Assembly (NCBI GenBank): GCA_001655205.1 | Contig: LPNZ01006601.1 | Span: forward strand, 1 to 20,343 | Direction: 5' to 3' | DNA length: 20,343 nucleotides | From: Lenisia limosa | Lineage: Eukaryota; Breviatea | In this document: positions 8,228 to 17,591 of the stretch, one piece after another | How positions within the stretch are numbered: position 1 is the stretch's first letter | Layout: each line of letters starts with the position of its first letter | Program-made: the position numbers and the translations under genes | Notes under the pieces: generated by a model | The model's input: only the letters and a program-made list of their open reading frames with translations | What the model was told of the DNA's origin: nothing | Database searches by the model: none

Positions 8228-10925
8228 CTACTGTGAGGCTGAAGCAAGGCTGGTGATTACATCAGTTTTTAGGTCGCTCACACGGTCAGCTCTGTAGGGT
8301 AAAGAAGTATGGGAGTGGGGGNNNNNNNNNNNNNNNNNNNNNNNNNNNNNNNNNNNNNNNNNNNNNNNNNNNNNNNNNNNNNNNNNNNNNNNTGCTTACG
8401 TGAAGATCTTCGGACCGCCTTTCATTGGAGTTTTTCTGACTGGCGTTTTCTGTGGAGTGAAACAGATGATGGGTGTAATGCTGCATCCGACAGTGCGATA
8501 TGACTTTGTATTCCCGCTATTATAAAAAATCACAGAGTTATCTAAGACAATAATAGTGTGTACCTTCGGGGAATTGAGGAACCTCTTGGTGGGGGTGGAG
8601 GGCAGGGTGTGTTTAGAAGGGGTAGAGGGGACAGAAGAGGGTTGAGGCATAGTGTTGGAGCTGAACGTCATTGTAAGGCGTCGACGCGCGCTGTGGTCGG
8701 CTGACAACGAGAATCTGGGCGACTTCAGGCGGGGAGAACCGGCTGCGGGTGAACTGAATTCGGTAAGATCAACTAACCTCTCTAAATGTAAGAAACGCGA
8801 AGATAATCTGCGGTGGTGGTGGGGTATTTGTCACACCAATATTCCAGTACAATATGGGCGAACCCCATTTGAAACACTCATAATTCGCCTCTTACTTGGT
8901 AAGCGAGGCAAACCCTGTTTTAATGGGGCTTTGGGATAGTTCCATGGGACTTGAGGGTGATGTCACCCTAGAAAATAAGCAAGATGGATTTCATGTTTGG
9001 GAATCAATGTGATTAATATTCTGAAAAATTCCCTTCCCACTTTTTGATATTCTTTACTTCAGCCACGACAATTGGAAAGTCATCATGCTCCAGGAACTTC
9101 TCATAGAAAATGACCGCCAGCCCCATTGAGTCCTTAAAGAAGTTAGTTTTGGGGGGAAATGGGGGACATGGTTTAACGTGTATTACATGAATCACTTGTA
9201 GCTGAAAGAAGAAAAACAAATAATCACAAAAATACTCTTGGATATTGCAAAACAAGAGTTCTGTAATATTCAAATAAAGTGACAGTAGAGAGCCTACTTT
9301 AAGCGGACTGCGCTTGATGGATTTGTAGTGTTTGAAAGTGAGGGACTATTGGGTGAGAAGAAAAAGTGGTTACAGTCTCCTCAGCCCCCATACACCACCT
9401 TAACAGTGTGTCATATTAGTATTATAATATTATTAATTGCTGAATACTTAAATAAGGTGGGAACGTTGTGATATCGTCTGAATAATAAAATATAGTTATT
9501 TACAACTGATAACTATAATTATGAAATATTGAAATTAATGGTGTCCATTCTATCTATGTACCAAATTGATCCCTAATCTTACCCTGCTGGGTCCGAATAA
9601 TCTTTGGATAAATCCCCCCCTTCAGCAACAAAGCACCCCTAACCATTTCTGGGAAGATATCGCTATATTCCTCATTCTCCTCCAGATTCTGTGAATTCGA
9701 AATCTTCTCCGTGATAACTGAGATGGATTCACGAGCCTACGGTATGAGGTTAAGAAAGCCAGCCGGAAGCATCCCTTCAAGCACATAACTACTTTACCGA
9801 TATTTACATAATCATTCATATGTTGTACAAGATCCCAAACAGTACAAACTATATCCACCCATATTCATATGAAAGCAAACAGGCGAAATACTCAGATATT
9901 CAAAGTGACACAGCGAAAACACACACCATGTCTTCTGTAAGGTTCCTGCCCATAATGACAACTTCAGGATGCTCCAGGAAGTAGAACAAGCCCACAGCTA
10001 GATGGAGTGAAAATACCAAAACAATATTGAGGAATATTGGGATTAGGGTTTAGTGTATTACAGGTTATTCAGATATCATCCGAACAAGTAATATTCTTGC
10101 GGTCTGGGAACAGAAATAATAAGATGACTCCTTACCCCCTCCTCACAGTATGCAGTGTTTTTCTTTGTCAATGCACAGCGGGCTGGTAGGAAGCGAACAT
10201 CATAACCCCTTTTGTCCAAGGACCGGAGTAACTTCTTGTCACTGCTATCCTGGGGGGGGGGTGAACAACAAGTACATTATGCATATAAAGTACACCGCAT
10301 TATATAACAATAAAAAAGGAATGATGGAAGAAGAAAAGAGAAAAAGAAAAGAAAGGAACGAAGAAGAAAGGAATACGAAACAAAGAATAAAGGAAGAATG
10401 ACACACGAAGAGGAAAGAAAGAAAGGAAGGATCCAGCCTACGAAGCACCCCGCCTTTTTGAGTAGCTTTGCACGTCGAATTAAGTTTTGCTGTCTATTCA
10501 GGAGAATCTTTCCGTCAACAACTGCAGCATAAGTAATAGAAAATTAGAGTAGCCAACACATCAATCGCATGCAATTATAACTCCATCTTTTCTTGTAAAT
10601 AACTATAATACAAAATTGCTTGAAAGTAATACTTCCACCTTGGCCAGTTTTCATCCCCCCCTTACTCTCGGGCTCTTCTTCCTGACTGCTCACAGGAACT
10701 TCCTCGACTAAAGTGTTAGGATGACAGGAGAAACTGTTGCAGTGGAGGGGGGGGGGCATGAGTAGCCAGTTTGCTTTAACAATTACATTAGTAGAGACAA
10801 CATAAACCAAATGCAATATCAAACCACAAGAACAAATTGCCATTTCCCCTCATCTCATGCCCACCTTCAGGTTTTGTGACCTTGTCATTCCAGGTGCGAG
10901 TGAAGATACTCCACCATCGGCTCAT
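8228..10925 (-). CDS. unrecognised protein, duplicated segment plus S/T-P tail
   Basis: Exons in order are 10865-10925 (start MSRWWSIFTRTWNDKV), 10639-10707, 10442-10521, 10147-10249, 9927-9997, 9583-9736, 9298-9345, 9041-9201, 8896-8967, 8564-8807, 8400-8449 and 8228-8291 (ends SLASASQ). Phases agree everywhere except between 9583-9736 (ends phase 1) and 9298-9345 (phase 0). An exon of length 3n+2 or a base error is therefore missing there; the gap at 8322-8392 could hide another. Two segments look related: KKNTAYSVGLFYFLEHPEVV and KTNFFKDSMGLAVIFYEKFL followed by EHDDFPIVV. The C-terminal part is disordered and basic, with many S/T-P-x-K/R sites (SPIK, TPSK, TPTK, SPKK, TPVR, TPMK). That suggests a nuclear, CDK-regulated protein. 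If the splice 9041/8967 is not used, the tail would be a separate small gene starting at 8945. Confidence 0.72.
8322..8392. other. assembly gap (N-run)
   Basis: There are 71 N bases beside a G-run. The gap lies in the last intron of the minus-strand gene (donor GTAAGCA at its edge), so a further exon cannot be excluded. Confidence 0.98.
10312..10431 (+). repeat. purine-rich (GA) tract in intron
   Basis: This is about 120 nt of almost uninterrupted A/G on the plus strand, inside the 192-nt intron 10250-10441 of the minus-strand gene. It therefore reads as a pyrimidine tract in the transcript, ahead of a C-run acceptor (CCCCCCCCCAG). The open frame through it is low-complexity and is not called. 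Confidence 0.8.
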
Positions 10926-11276
10926 TGTGCTAGGAGTTTAAATCTCACAAGGTTAGTGACAGGTTTTGCCTGTCCTAACAACTTCCCGCCTTCTTATTGC
11001 TCAGAAATAGGAATAATATATTTTTGTGTTGTGTTTTACGCACACAATATGGAAAAAGGCGTTTTCATTTCCACCCCAAAAGTTAGATAGAAAAAAGGTA
11101 CCTGGGGGAGTAAACACAAATTCAAATATAAACTTCCAGGCAATTGCTCCCAGGCTCCCAGGCGTGTTTCATTGACTATTCAAGTATTACAACTACTGGT
11201 AAACAGAATATACTCATAGGAAAATTTAAAAGCTGAGGACCAGTCCGTTGGTTGCCTCTGGTATTTCTGTGTCAAA
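10926..11276. promoter_or_regulatory. divergent promoter, unknown gene / DRC5
   Basis: These 351 bp separate the MSRWW start (minus, 10925) from the DRC5 start (plus, 11277). TTCCCGCC at 10983-10990 fits the E2F/DP core TTSSCGC and lies about 58 nt upstream of the minus-strand ATG. Similar octamers also occur inside genes here, so function is inference. No other element is clear. Confidence 0.45.
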
Positions 11277-14200
11277 ATGAGTTTACAAGACGCTAAAAAA
11301 GGTAAGGGCAAAGACAGAGTCTCGGATATAATCTTGCATTGTGTTGCTTTTATTAATGTTCTTAGCCTCAACGCTTCTTGAGGACATTCAAAATGCCCGG
11401 GATCTCTCCATCAACCACACCACTCCTCCATGTAAGCTAGACTGAAAACTGTGTTTGAAGAAAGACAATCAAGTGTACTTATTCTGTAGCCCAGAGACAC
11501 AATCTTAACTCAACCCAATCATATTCGCCCACTGAACGGGCGTCTGCGACTCCCGACCGACGTNNNNNNNNNNNNNNNNNNNNNNNNNNNNNNNNNNNNN
11601 NNNNNNNNNNNNNNNNNNNNNNNNNNNNNNNNNNNNNNNNNNNNNNNNNNNNNNNNNNNNNNNNNNNNNNNNNNNNNNNNNNNNNNNNNNNNNNNNNNNN
11701 NNNNNNNNNNNNNNNNNNNNNNNNNNNNNNNNNNNNNNNNNNNNNNNNNNNNNNNNNNNNNNNNNNNNNNNNNNNNNNNNNNNNNNNNNNNNNNNNNNNN
11801 NNNNNNNNNNNNNNNNNNNNNNNNNNGTCCTTCCACACCTTAAATTTGGGCATTGAGTATAAGGTATTTCTTCTTCTATTTTGGTTGAGGCCCTCCCCCA
11901 TTAACAGGATCAGGGATTATATCGGAAGATCTTGAGTTCAATTTGCCCCGGGTGCCGACACTCTTCCAGATTGCGGTGGAAGGAGTCATTGATAATTTTG
12001 AAGGTTCGTGGCCCAAGAGGGGGGGGGGGGGCNNNNNNNNNNNNNNNNNNNNNNNNNNNNNNNNNNNNNNNNNNNNNNNNNNNNNNNNNNNNNNNNNNNN
12101 NNNNNNNNNNNNNNNNNNNNNNNNNNNNNNNNNNNNNNNNNNNNNNNNNNNTTCGGGTTTTTTTTCTTCACAATTCTTTGGTGAAAATATGTAATACCTT
12201 GTTTATAATGAAACTCATCTTGGAAATAATACCTTTTTCCACTCAAGGATGACCCTTTCTACTCTTATTTCCCCAGGTTTATACCACCCTAATCATCACT
12301 ATTAGAAGAGAGTTGCTGTTCTAACAAATTAAGAGAGTCCCGACATAAGCAGACTACCGAACCGAGCCAAGATTGCGGTTCTTGATGGCCTGCCAGTGGA
12401 CCTTTCTCTTCCAATTGCCCTCAACCACATTTTTGCCCAGGGTAGGCTGGATACTAAAAAACATGCTGGTGCATTTTCGCATAACTCTTCATTCTAAGAC
12501 TTGATAATAGTGAGATGGATTTTTCAGAAAATGCTGTCCTTTTGGAACCGAAAAAGTGCTCTGTCTCCCTACCATGCTCATAGATGGAGGAAGGGGTAAT
12601 AAAAGGGCTGACACCACAGGCTACTGGGTGCGCCGTTTGAAGGCTGAATGGCCCCAGGCCGTTTACGATAAAAAAGACAAGACGTCTCCCCGCAGAGAAT
12701 GGTGCCAAAGGACGCTATCAAGAACCCTTGGTTGGCGTGTGGGGTGAATTTCGTTTGGACAACGTAGTTTTGTTTTTGTGAAATTCAAACAAATAAAGAA
12801 TCACACTGGGAGTTTAGTATTAAGGATACTATTTTTTTTGCTACGAGATTTTTTGAATTAGATTCTTGATAAATGTGACAATTATATTATTTCTCATTTA
12901 ATATACTACTAATATATGATATATCGATATATGTTATACTTTTTCTAGCTACATGTACTGCTATAGTAGTACTATGTGATATATACTGAGGATTTGATGA
13001 TCTTGCGTTTTTACAATTTTATAGAGCTCTGGAACCCCGAAGTCATGGACAATGATGATCTGATGGAAGTTTGCGGGTACTTCGAAATTCAGGATTGTGT
13101 TAGAAAGATGTTTCGTCCAACTTGTAGGAATATCCTTTAGAAATGTGATAGTGTTGACAATTTGGGCCTGTTCACCTTTTCTCATTTATGGATCTATTAC
13201 TGCGCAGCTGCTGACCCTCTGCGCTCCATTTACGCAAAAACTGAAGCTTGAAACGCTTCCTGGCCACCCCGACATGGCTGTCATCCTTGGCACTCTGGAA
13301 AAGGTCTCAGACCTCAACCTTGTGTTCGGGTGGGAGGGGTAGCTTGGCTTGAACAGATCAACAAAGTTTATTTGGATCTACCTGAGTCACATGTGTCGTG
13401 CATACATTTCAAAAAGTAACTTTAATTTTGTAATCTGTAGCTTTTGGATGATTTATGTGGAGGAGCTATATAAATTGTAAATACAAAAGCAACCTAGTAC
13501 AAACTTTTTGAGATTTACAAACATCGCACATCGGTTTGCTTTCTAGTGTGTTACATCCTGGGAACTCTCAATTTCACAAGCAACACTTGAGGTGAACCCT
13601 ATTAATGCGCCTTTGTACTGACCAAACAGAGTGGGTCAAGTTGGCCTGGACTTTTCCTGGGACCTTGTGGGGATGCGACAAGCCGATGCCTCTTCAATCG
13701 GTGCGGGGGGCTTCCCATGTTCTAACCCCTCATAATTTTGGTGATTTTTGTTTCTGGGTTTGTTAACTTGTGAGTGGGTTCAAGCAATTTCTCCTCTCAG
13801 AATATTTTCATCCCGCCAAATACCAAATTCGATTAATTTCCATCATCTCTTCAAAATATATCCTCGCCGTTGGCAAATACTTTCTTGCTGCCAATATTGA
13901 ATTCTAATTCCTGATTCCAACTCGATCAGGTACCGCTCTAAAGGCGTCAACGGCACTAACCCGGGTTTCTCTTCAGCGGTCCCTTATTGGTAAGAGGCTT
14001 TACTTACCAGCAAAGTTGATAGTTACATTAATATTTGTGATTGTCAATTCACCCACTTCCGTAAAACTCTTCCCCTTCTATTCGCAGATGATAAGCTTAT
14101 GAGACCCTTGGCTGCGGGTGTCTCTGAATGCAACCAGCTCAAATTCCTTGGTGAGGGGTGCTCTGTTCTTGTCAGCCAAAAAGCTCCTATTTACCAAGCA

Positions 14201-16026
14201 TCACAGATTTATCGCATAACAAACTGGGCAACTTCAGTGTCAAAGCCCTTGCAGCGTGCCTGGCCAAACCCACGTGTCAAATCGAGGAGCTCCTGTTGGA
14301 CGACAATCATGTCAAATCGGAGGTGAAAGGGGTTTAAATTTGATGTGGACATAGTACCTAATTTCTGCCAATATGAGTATATCATGTAATATAGTAAGTA
14401 ACAAATAGAAACTTCCTAAAAAGGCTTTTTTTTTTTTTTGTTTTTTTTTTTCAANNNNNNNNNNNNNNNNNNNNNNNNNNNNNNNNNNNNNNNNNNNNNN
14501 NNNNNNNNNNNNNNNNNNNNNNNNNNNNNNNNNNNNNNNNNNNNNNTTTGGTCGTTGGATATGTCTTTTCTACGACCAAATTCCAAAAATCCCTTCTTTT
14601 GTTCTGGAAGTCTTTTTTAGTACAGAAGTTATTCCTTCCATATGGATGGACAACAACTACTCCTAAATACGCTATTGTTTGTTCATGGGATTATTACAGT
14701 ATCACTGCCCCCACTAATGCTAATGCCATATTCCTCCCTTTTATATGGCATTTTGTAACCGAAAACCCAAGTGTTGACCTTTTTAGGGAGGAACCTACTT
14801 GGCGAAGGGAGTAGCCAAATGCAACAGTCTCCAAAAACTCAGCCTCAGACTCAATAATGTGAGGAGGGTTTTTTTTTTCTAAATCAGGCTCTCTTGTAAG
14901 TGAGGAATGGTGATTCGGCTTTACAACAACAAAATGAGCTTTACTCATAACTTCATTTAACTCATACATAACTCTTCTTATTTTGCAACTATTTCACAGT
15001 ATCGTGATCGTGTTTTTCTATTGTCATATGAGGGTTAAAAAGAAAAGGCAAGATATATGTAAATGTTGATTGTTTGAGACAGTTATTTTGTGAAAACGCC
15101 TCAGTATTCATTGCTGAAACCTCACTAAACCTCACTCTTTCAGATCGGAGATGAAGGTGCTGCTGCTCTTCTCGATGTGGGTTTTGTCTCCTGTGATCCT
15201 GTCGGATAACGTCAATCTTGTAAATCATGCAGCATTGAAATACAACTTATCTAATACTCTTGCTCTTGATAGTCGCAATAAACGCACTTTTGATTTTAGT
15301 TCACCATATTTGTTGATATTAGACCATCATATTTTCACTATTTAGTCTGTTGCTAAGTCATCGTCCCTGGTTAACCTCAACATCTCAGCTAACTCTATCA
15401 CTTTTGGTGGAATTTGTAAAATAGTAAGGGGGGATACAGTTGCTGGTACCTCATTGAATTCTTGATATGGTAGTTGTTATGCTCGATTAAAAAACAGTGT
15501 TTTGTCGCCTTTTCACCATATTGAACTCCCATGTTACCGTCATTTCTCACTGATCGTAGAATGAAGTAGCGTTAGTGAACAAAACCCTGGTGCATCTGGA
15601 CCTTGCATGCAACAATGGGATTGGTATCCAAGCCTCCCAGGTTAGGCAATAACTATTCTCTACAACTCGATTGAGACCTATACTTAGTGAATCCTTACAC
15701 CTGTTTGAGTATGTCCATTATTCTTCCTATCTCCCCTACCTCATCACCTCTTGCTCCTTTTCCCCACAACATTCGAGGATTTACAGACTGAACATTTAGG
15801 TTCTCATGGAGGCTGCGACAAGCTGGTCCTCTTTGAAGACAATGGTGCTACGACTATCTGGGTAGGTGGACATGGGGTTTAACTTCGGCTAAATCAGACG
15901 GTCCTGAAAACGTTAATCAACGTTGACGGTTTTTATTTGGGAACTGTGTCTTGACGCTGTAGACTTGGGCATGAATTTGAGAGTCGCATCAACACGGTTC
16001 TGCTCCGCCGGCCGAGTGAGGCTTAG
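11277..16026 (+). CDS. DRC5: dynein regulatory complex subunit 5 (DRC5/TCTE1-like)
   Basis: DRC5 is an LRR component of the axonemal nexin-dynein regulatory complex that controls ciliary bending. Exons: 11277-11301, 11366-11431, 11490-11563 (into a gap), 11908-12007, 12353-12441, 12584-12730, 13025-13068, 13208-13329, 13630-13700, 13930-13989, 14088-14150, 14207-14322, 14787-14858, 15144-15176, 15346-15423, 15560-15640, 15800-15861, 15963-16026. All junctions outside the first gap keep phase. About 455 residues are visible; human TCTE1 is about 500. The pre-LRR part has family landmarks: LPRVPTLFQIAVEGVIDNFE, GLPVDLSLPIALNHIF, TGYWVRRLKAEWP, LLTLCAPFTQKLKLETLPG, VGLDFSWDLVGM. LRRs follow: FLDLSHNKLGNFSVKALAAC, LQKLSLRLNNIGDEGAAALL, LVNLNISANSITF, LVHLDLACNNGIG. 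The end, GLGHEFESRINTVLLRRPSE, matches the family C-terminus. The ends of exons 12007, 12730 and 13068 were chosen from several possible donors. Confidence 0.93.
11564..11826. other. assembly gap (N-run)
   Basis: There are 263 N bases inside the DRC5 gene, cutting exon 3 (open to 11563). The 11827-11907 segment after it is most simply the 3' part of an intron. Confidence 0.98.
12033..12151. other. assembly gap (N-run)
   Basis: There are 119 N bases directly after a G-run, within the DRC5 intron 12008-12352. No missing exon is required by phase. Confidence 0.98.
14323..14786 (+). other. long DRC5 intron with gap
   Basis: This intron lies between the LRR exon ending ...NHVKSE and the exon starting GGTYLAKG, both phase 0. 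It contains T-runs and an N gap at 14455-14546. The open frame 14548-14814 runs out of frame through the next exon and is not coding. Confidence 0.75.
14455..14546. other. assembly gap (N-run)
   Basis: There are 92 N bases next to T-runs, lying inside a DRC5 intron. Confidence 0.98.
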
Positions 16027-16192
16027 ATCCCCTGTTGTTTCCCCCTGTTCTTTTAACTATTTCTTATTTCTATGTTCAAACTATGTAAAACTAATGTATA
16101 TTACTCTGATTTTGGGTACAAGTACATAGTTTTTCAATAATACTAAAATACAATACACATTTACTTCCACACGAAGTCTAACAAATAGTCAT
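16027..16192. other. convergent 3' flanks of DRC5 and the DUF6884-like gene
   Basis: These 166 bp lie between two stop codons on opposite strands. The sequence is AT-rich. No canonical AATAAA was found on either strand, so 3' ends may overlap or use variant signals. Confidence 0.6.
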
Positions 16193-17433
16193 TCAAATGA
16201 CCTGCTGGTCTTCACGGACATCATTGAACTTCAAAGTCACTTGACATTCCTCACATGCACGTGTGATTAGTTCGATATACGGAGCAATGTAGGGGTCTGT
16301 AGGGTCACGAAAACAGACTACGTCAGTCACTCCACTTTTCTTGTGTTCCTGAAATGATGAAGATATCATGTGCATGTACGAAATTTCAGTATTAGGATAT
16401 CATATACTGAGGATTTCCAGAAATGTATTATGTCTTGTGAAACGAAATCAGCCAACTCTCAATGAGGGTCGTAATATGGGAATTTACTTGTAAAACTCCA
16501 TACTCATTATTTGCAGATAGTGAGATAAAAGTTCAGGCAAATCTTTCAAAAGCAGCACATATACAATATGATACACATATCGATATATATGTATGTATAA
16601 AAGCAGTATTGGGAGAAAACCCTCAAACAGAAAGCTGTTGAATAACAGTGGTCAATTTCTGTTCCACCTCGTGGGACAACAGGAGATGATCATACCTGGA
16701 ATTGAGATAAAATAACTTCAGCATTGCAAAAAATAATAATAATAATAAAAAATCATATTAAAAAGCAAAACTCTCCCTCCTACCAGGGTATGCGACTGCT
16801 CGATTCCAAAAGCCCATACACACCCGAGAGAATGCAGAATTCTAAGCAGGTAAACATGCTTCTGATTAGAATTTTGCCTTCACTTGTTAAAAGAAAAGAC
16901 CATCATATACTATGTTTGCTATTCAACTTTTTCACTCCACACACCTTGTTCCAGTTTTTTAGAATGGTTGAAAACAGCCGTGATACGAGGGGACTGGTAC
17001 CGCTGAATCTGAAGGGGATGGTCAGCGACCGACAAATCCTTGAATATCAAGGCAATACGATCATTGTTTGTGATTTTCGAAAAATATTTTTTTCTTGACG
17101 CAAAGATACTTATTTATAGTTGTATGCTGGGGAGGCACACAGATACCTGTGCGCACAGAATTGTAAGGCAAATGATTGGGTGAATTATATTTGAACAACG
17201 GCAACACCCAAAAAAAGACAAGCTGAATTTTCGTGAAAACTCATAGTTGAATCCGCTTTCCCCTGAATATGAAACACTTATTTTATGCTTTTAGGCTTGA
17301 GTCCTATATCATCTAATAAAGAAGTAAGAATGACATGCCTTACAGAAGTTGATTTAGAAATGAGACTTATTCCACCAAACAAGTCATATGGAGCCAAACC
17401 TTCTTACCGCAGGAATACTGCCTTCAGCTTCAT
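16193..17433 (-). CDS. DUF6884/YaaA-like protein of unknown function
   Basis: Exons in order are 17408-17433 (MKLKAVFL), 16945-17093, 16784-16841, 16629-16695 and 16193-16348. All phases agree and give 151 residues. Landmarks are RIALIFKDLSVADHP near the N-terminus, RYQSPRITAVF, then FCILSGVYGLLESSSRIPWY with DHLL, and VCFRDPTDPYIAPYIELITR near the C-terminus. The order IAL(I/V).., (Y/F).SP.., ILS..YGLL....I..YD resembles prokaryotic DUF6884 and YaaA-like proteins. That resemblance is from memory of the family pattern and not from a search. The usual early Cys/Lys (SCxKxK-like) is not evident, so activity may differ. The acceptor of exon 2 is ambiguous (17093 or 12 nt upstream, 17105, both in phase). 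The gene is convergent with DRC5 and divergent from the secreted Cys-rich gene. Confidence 0.75.
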
Positions 17434-17591
17434 CCTTATCCTTACAGCAATATGTTACATTCAGTATCATAGTGATTTTGCTGAGGCAGACCCAAGACAG
17501 ACTCCGCAACTTTTAACTTGTAATATTTTAGTTATTTTAACCAAAAATTCACCAATAAGGAGCCCTTTCGGCCCCTACTACATTACTTCGT
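17434..17591. promoter_or_regulatory. divergent promoter, DUF6884-like / Cys-rich secreted
   Basis: Only 158 bp separate the two start codons, so this region must hold both core promoters. It is AT-rich without a clear TATA box. Confidence 0.5.

Noticed and set aside
7815-8297. 160-codon plus-strand open frame
   Set aside because: Composition is T/C-rich and low complexity, it runs antisense through the last exon of the 8228-10925 gene, and it contains repeat copy 3.
8754-8777. A possible 24-nt intron (minus strand GTTAGT...TTCAG) in the S/T-P-rich exon
   Set aside because: It is a multiple of three with an open frame (RLVDLTEFS), so no splice is needed and the exon 8564-8807 reads through.
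14548-14814. Open frame after the gap in DRC5
   Set aside because: It reads the DRC5 exon 14787-14858 out of frame. The LRR frame GGTYLAKGVAKCNSLQ joins both neighbours in phase 0.
12975-16415. Shared 13-mer ATACTGAGGATTT at about 12984 and 16404
   Set aside because: It is short, AT-rich and has unrelated flanks, so it is probably chance.
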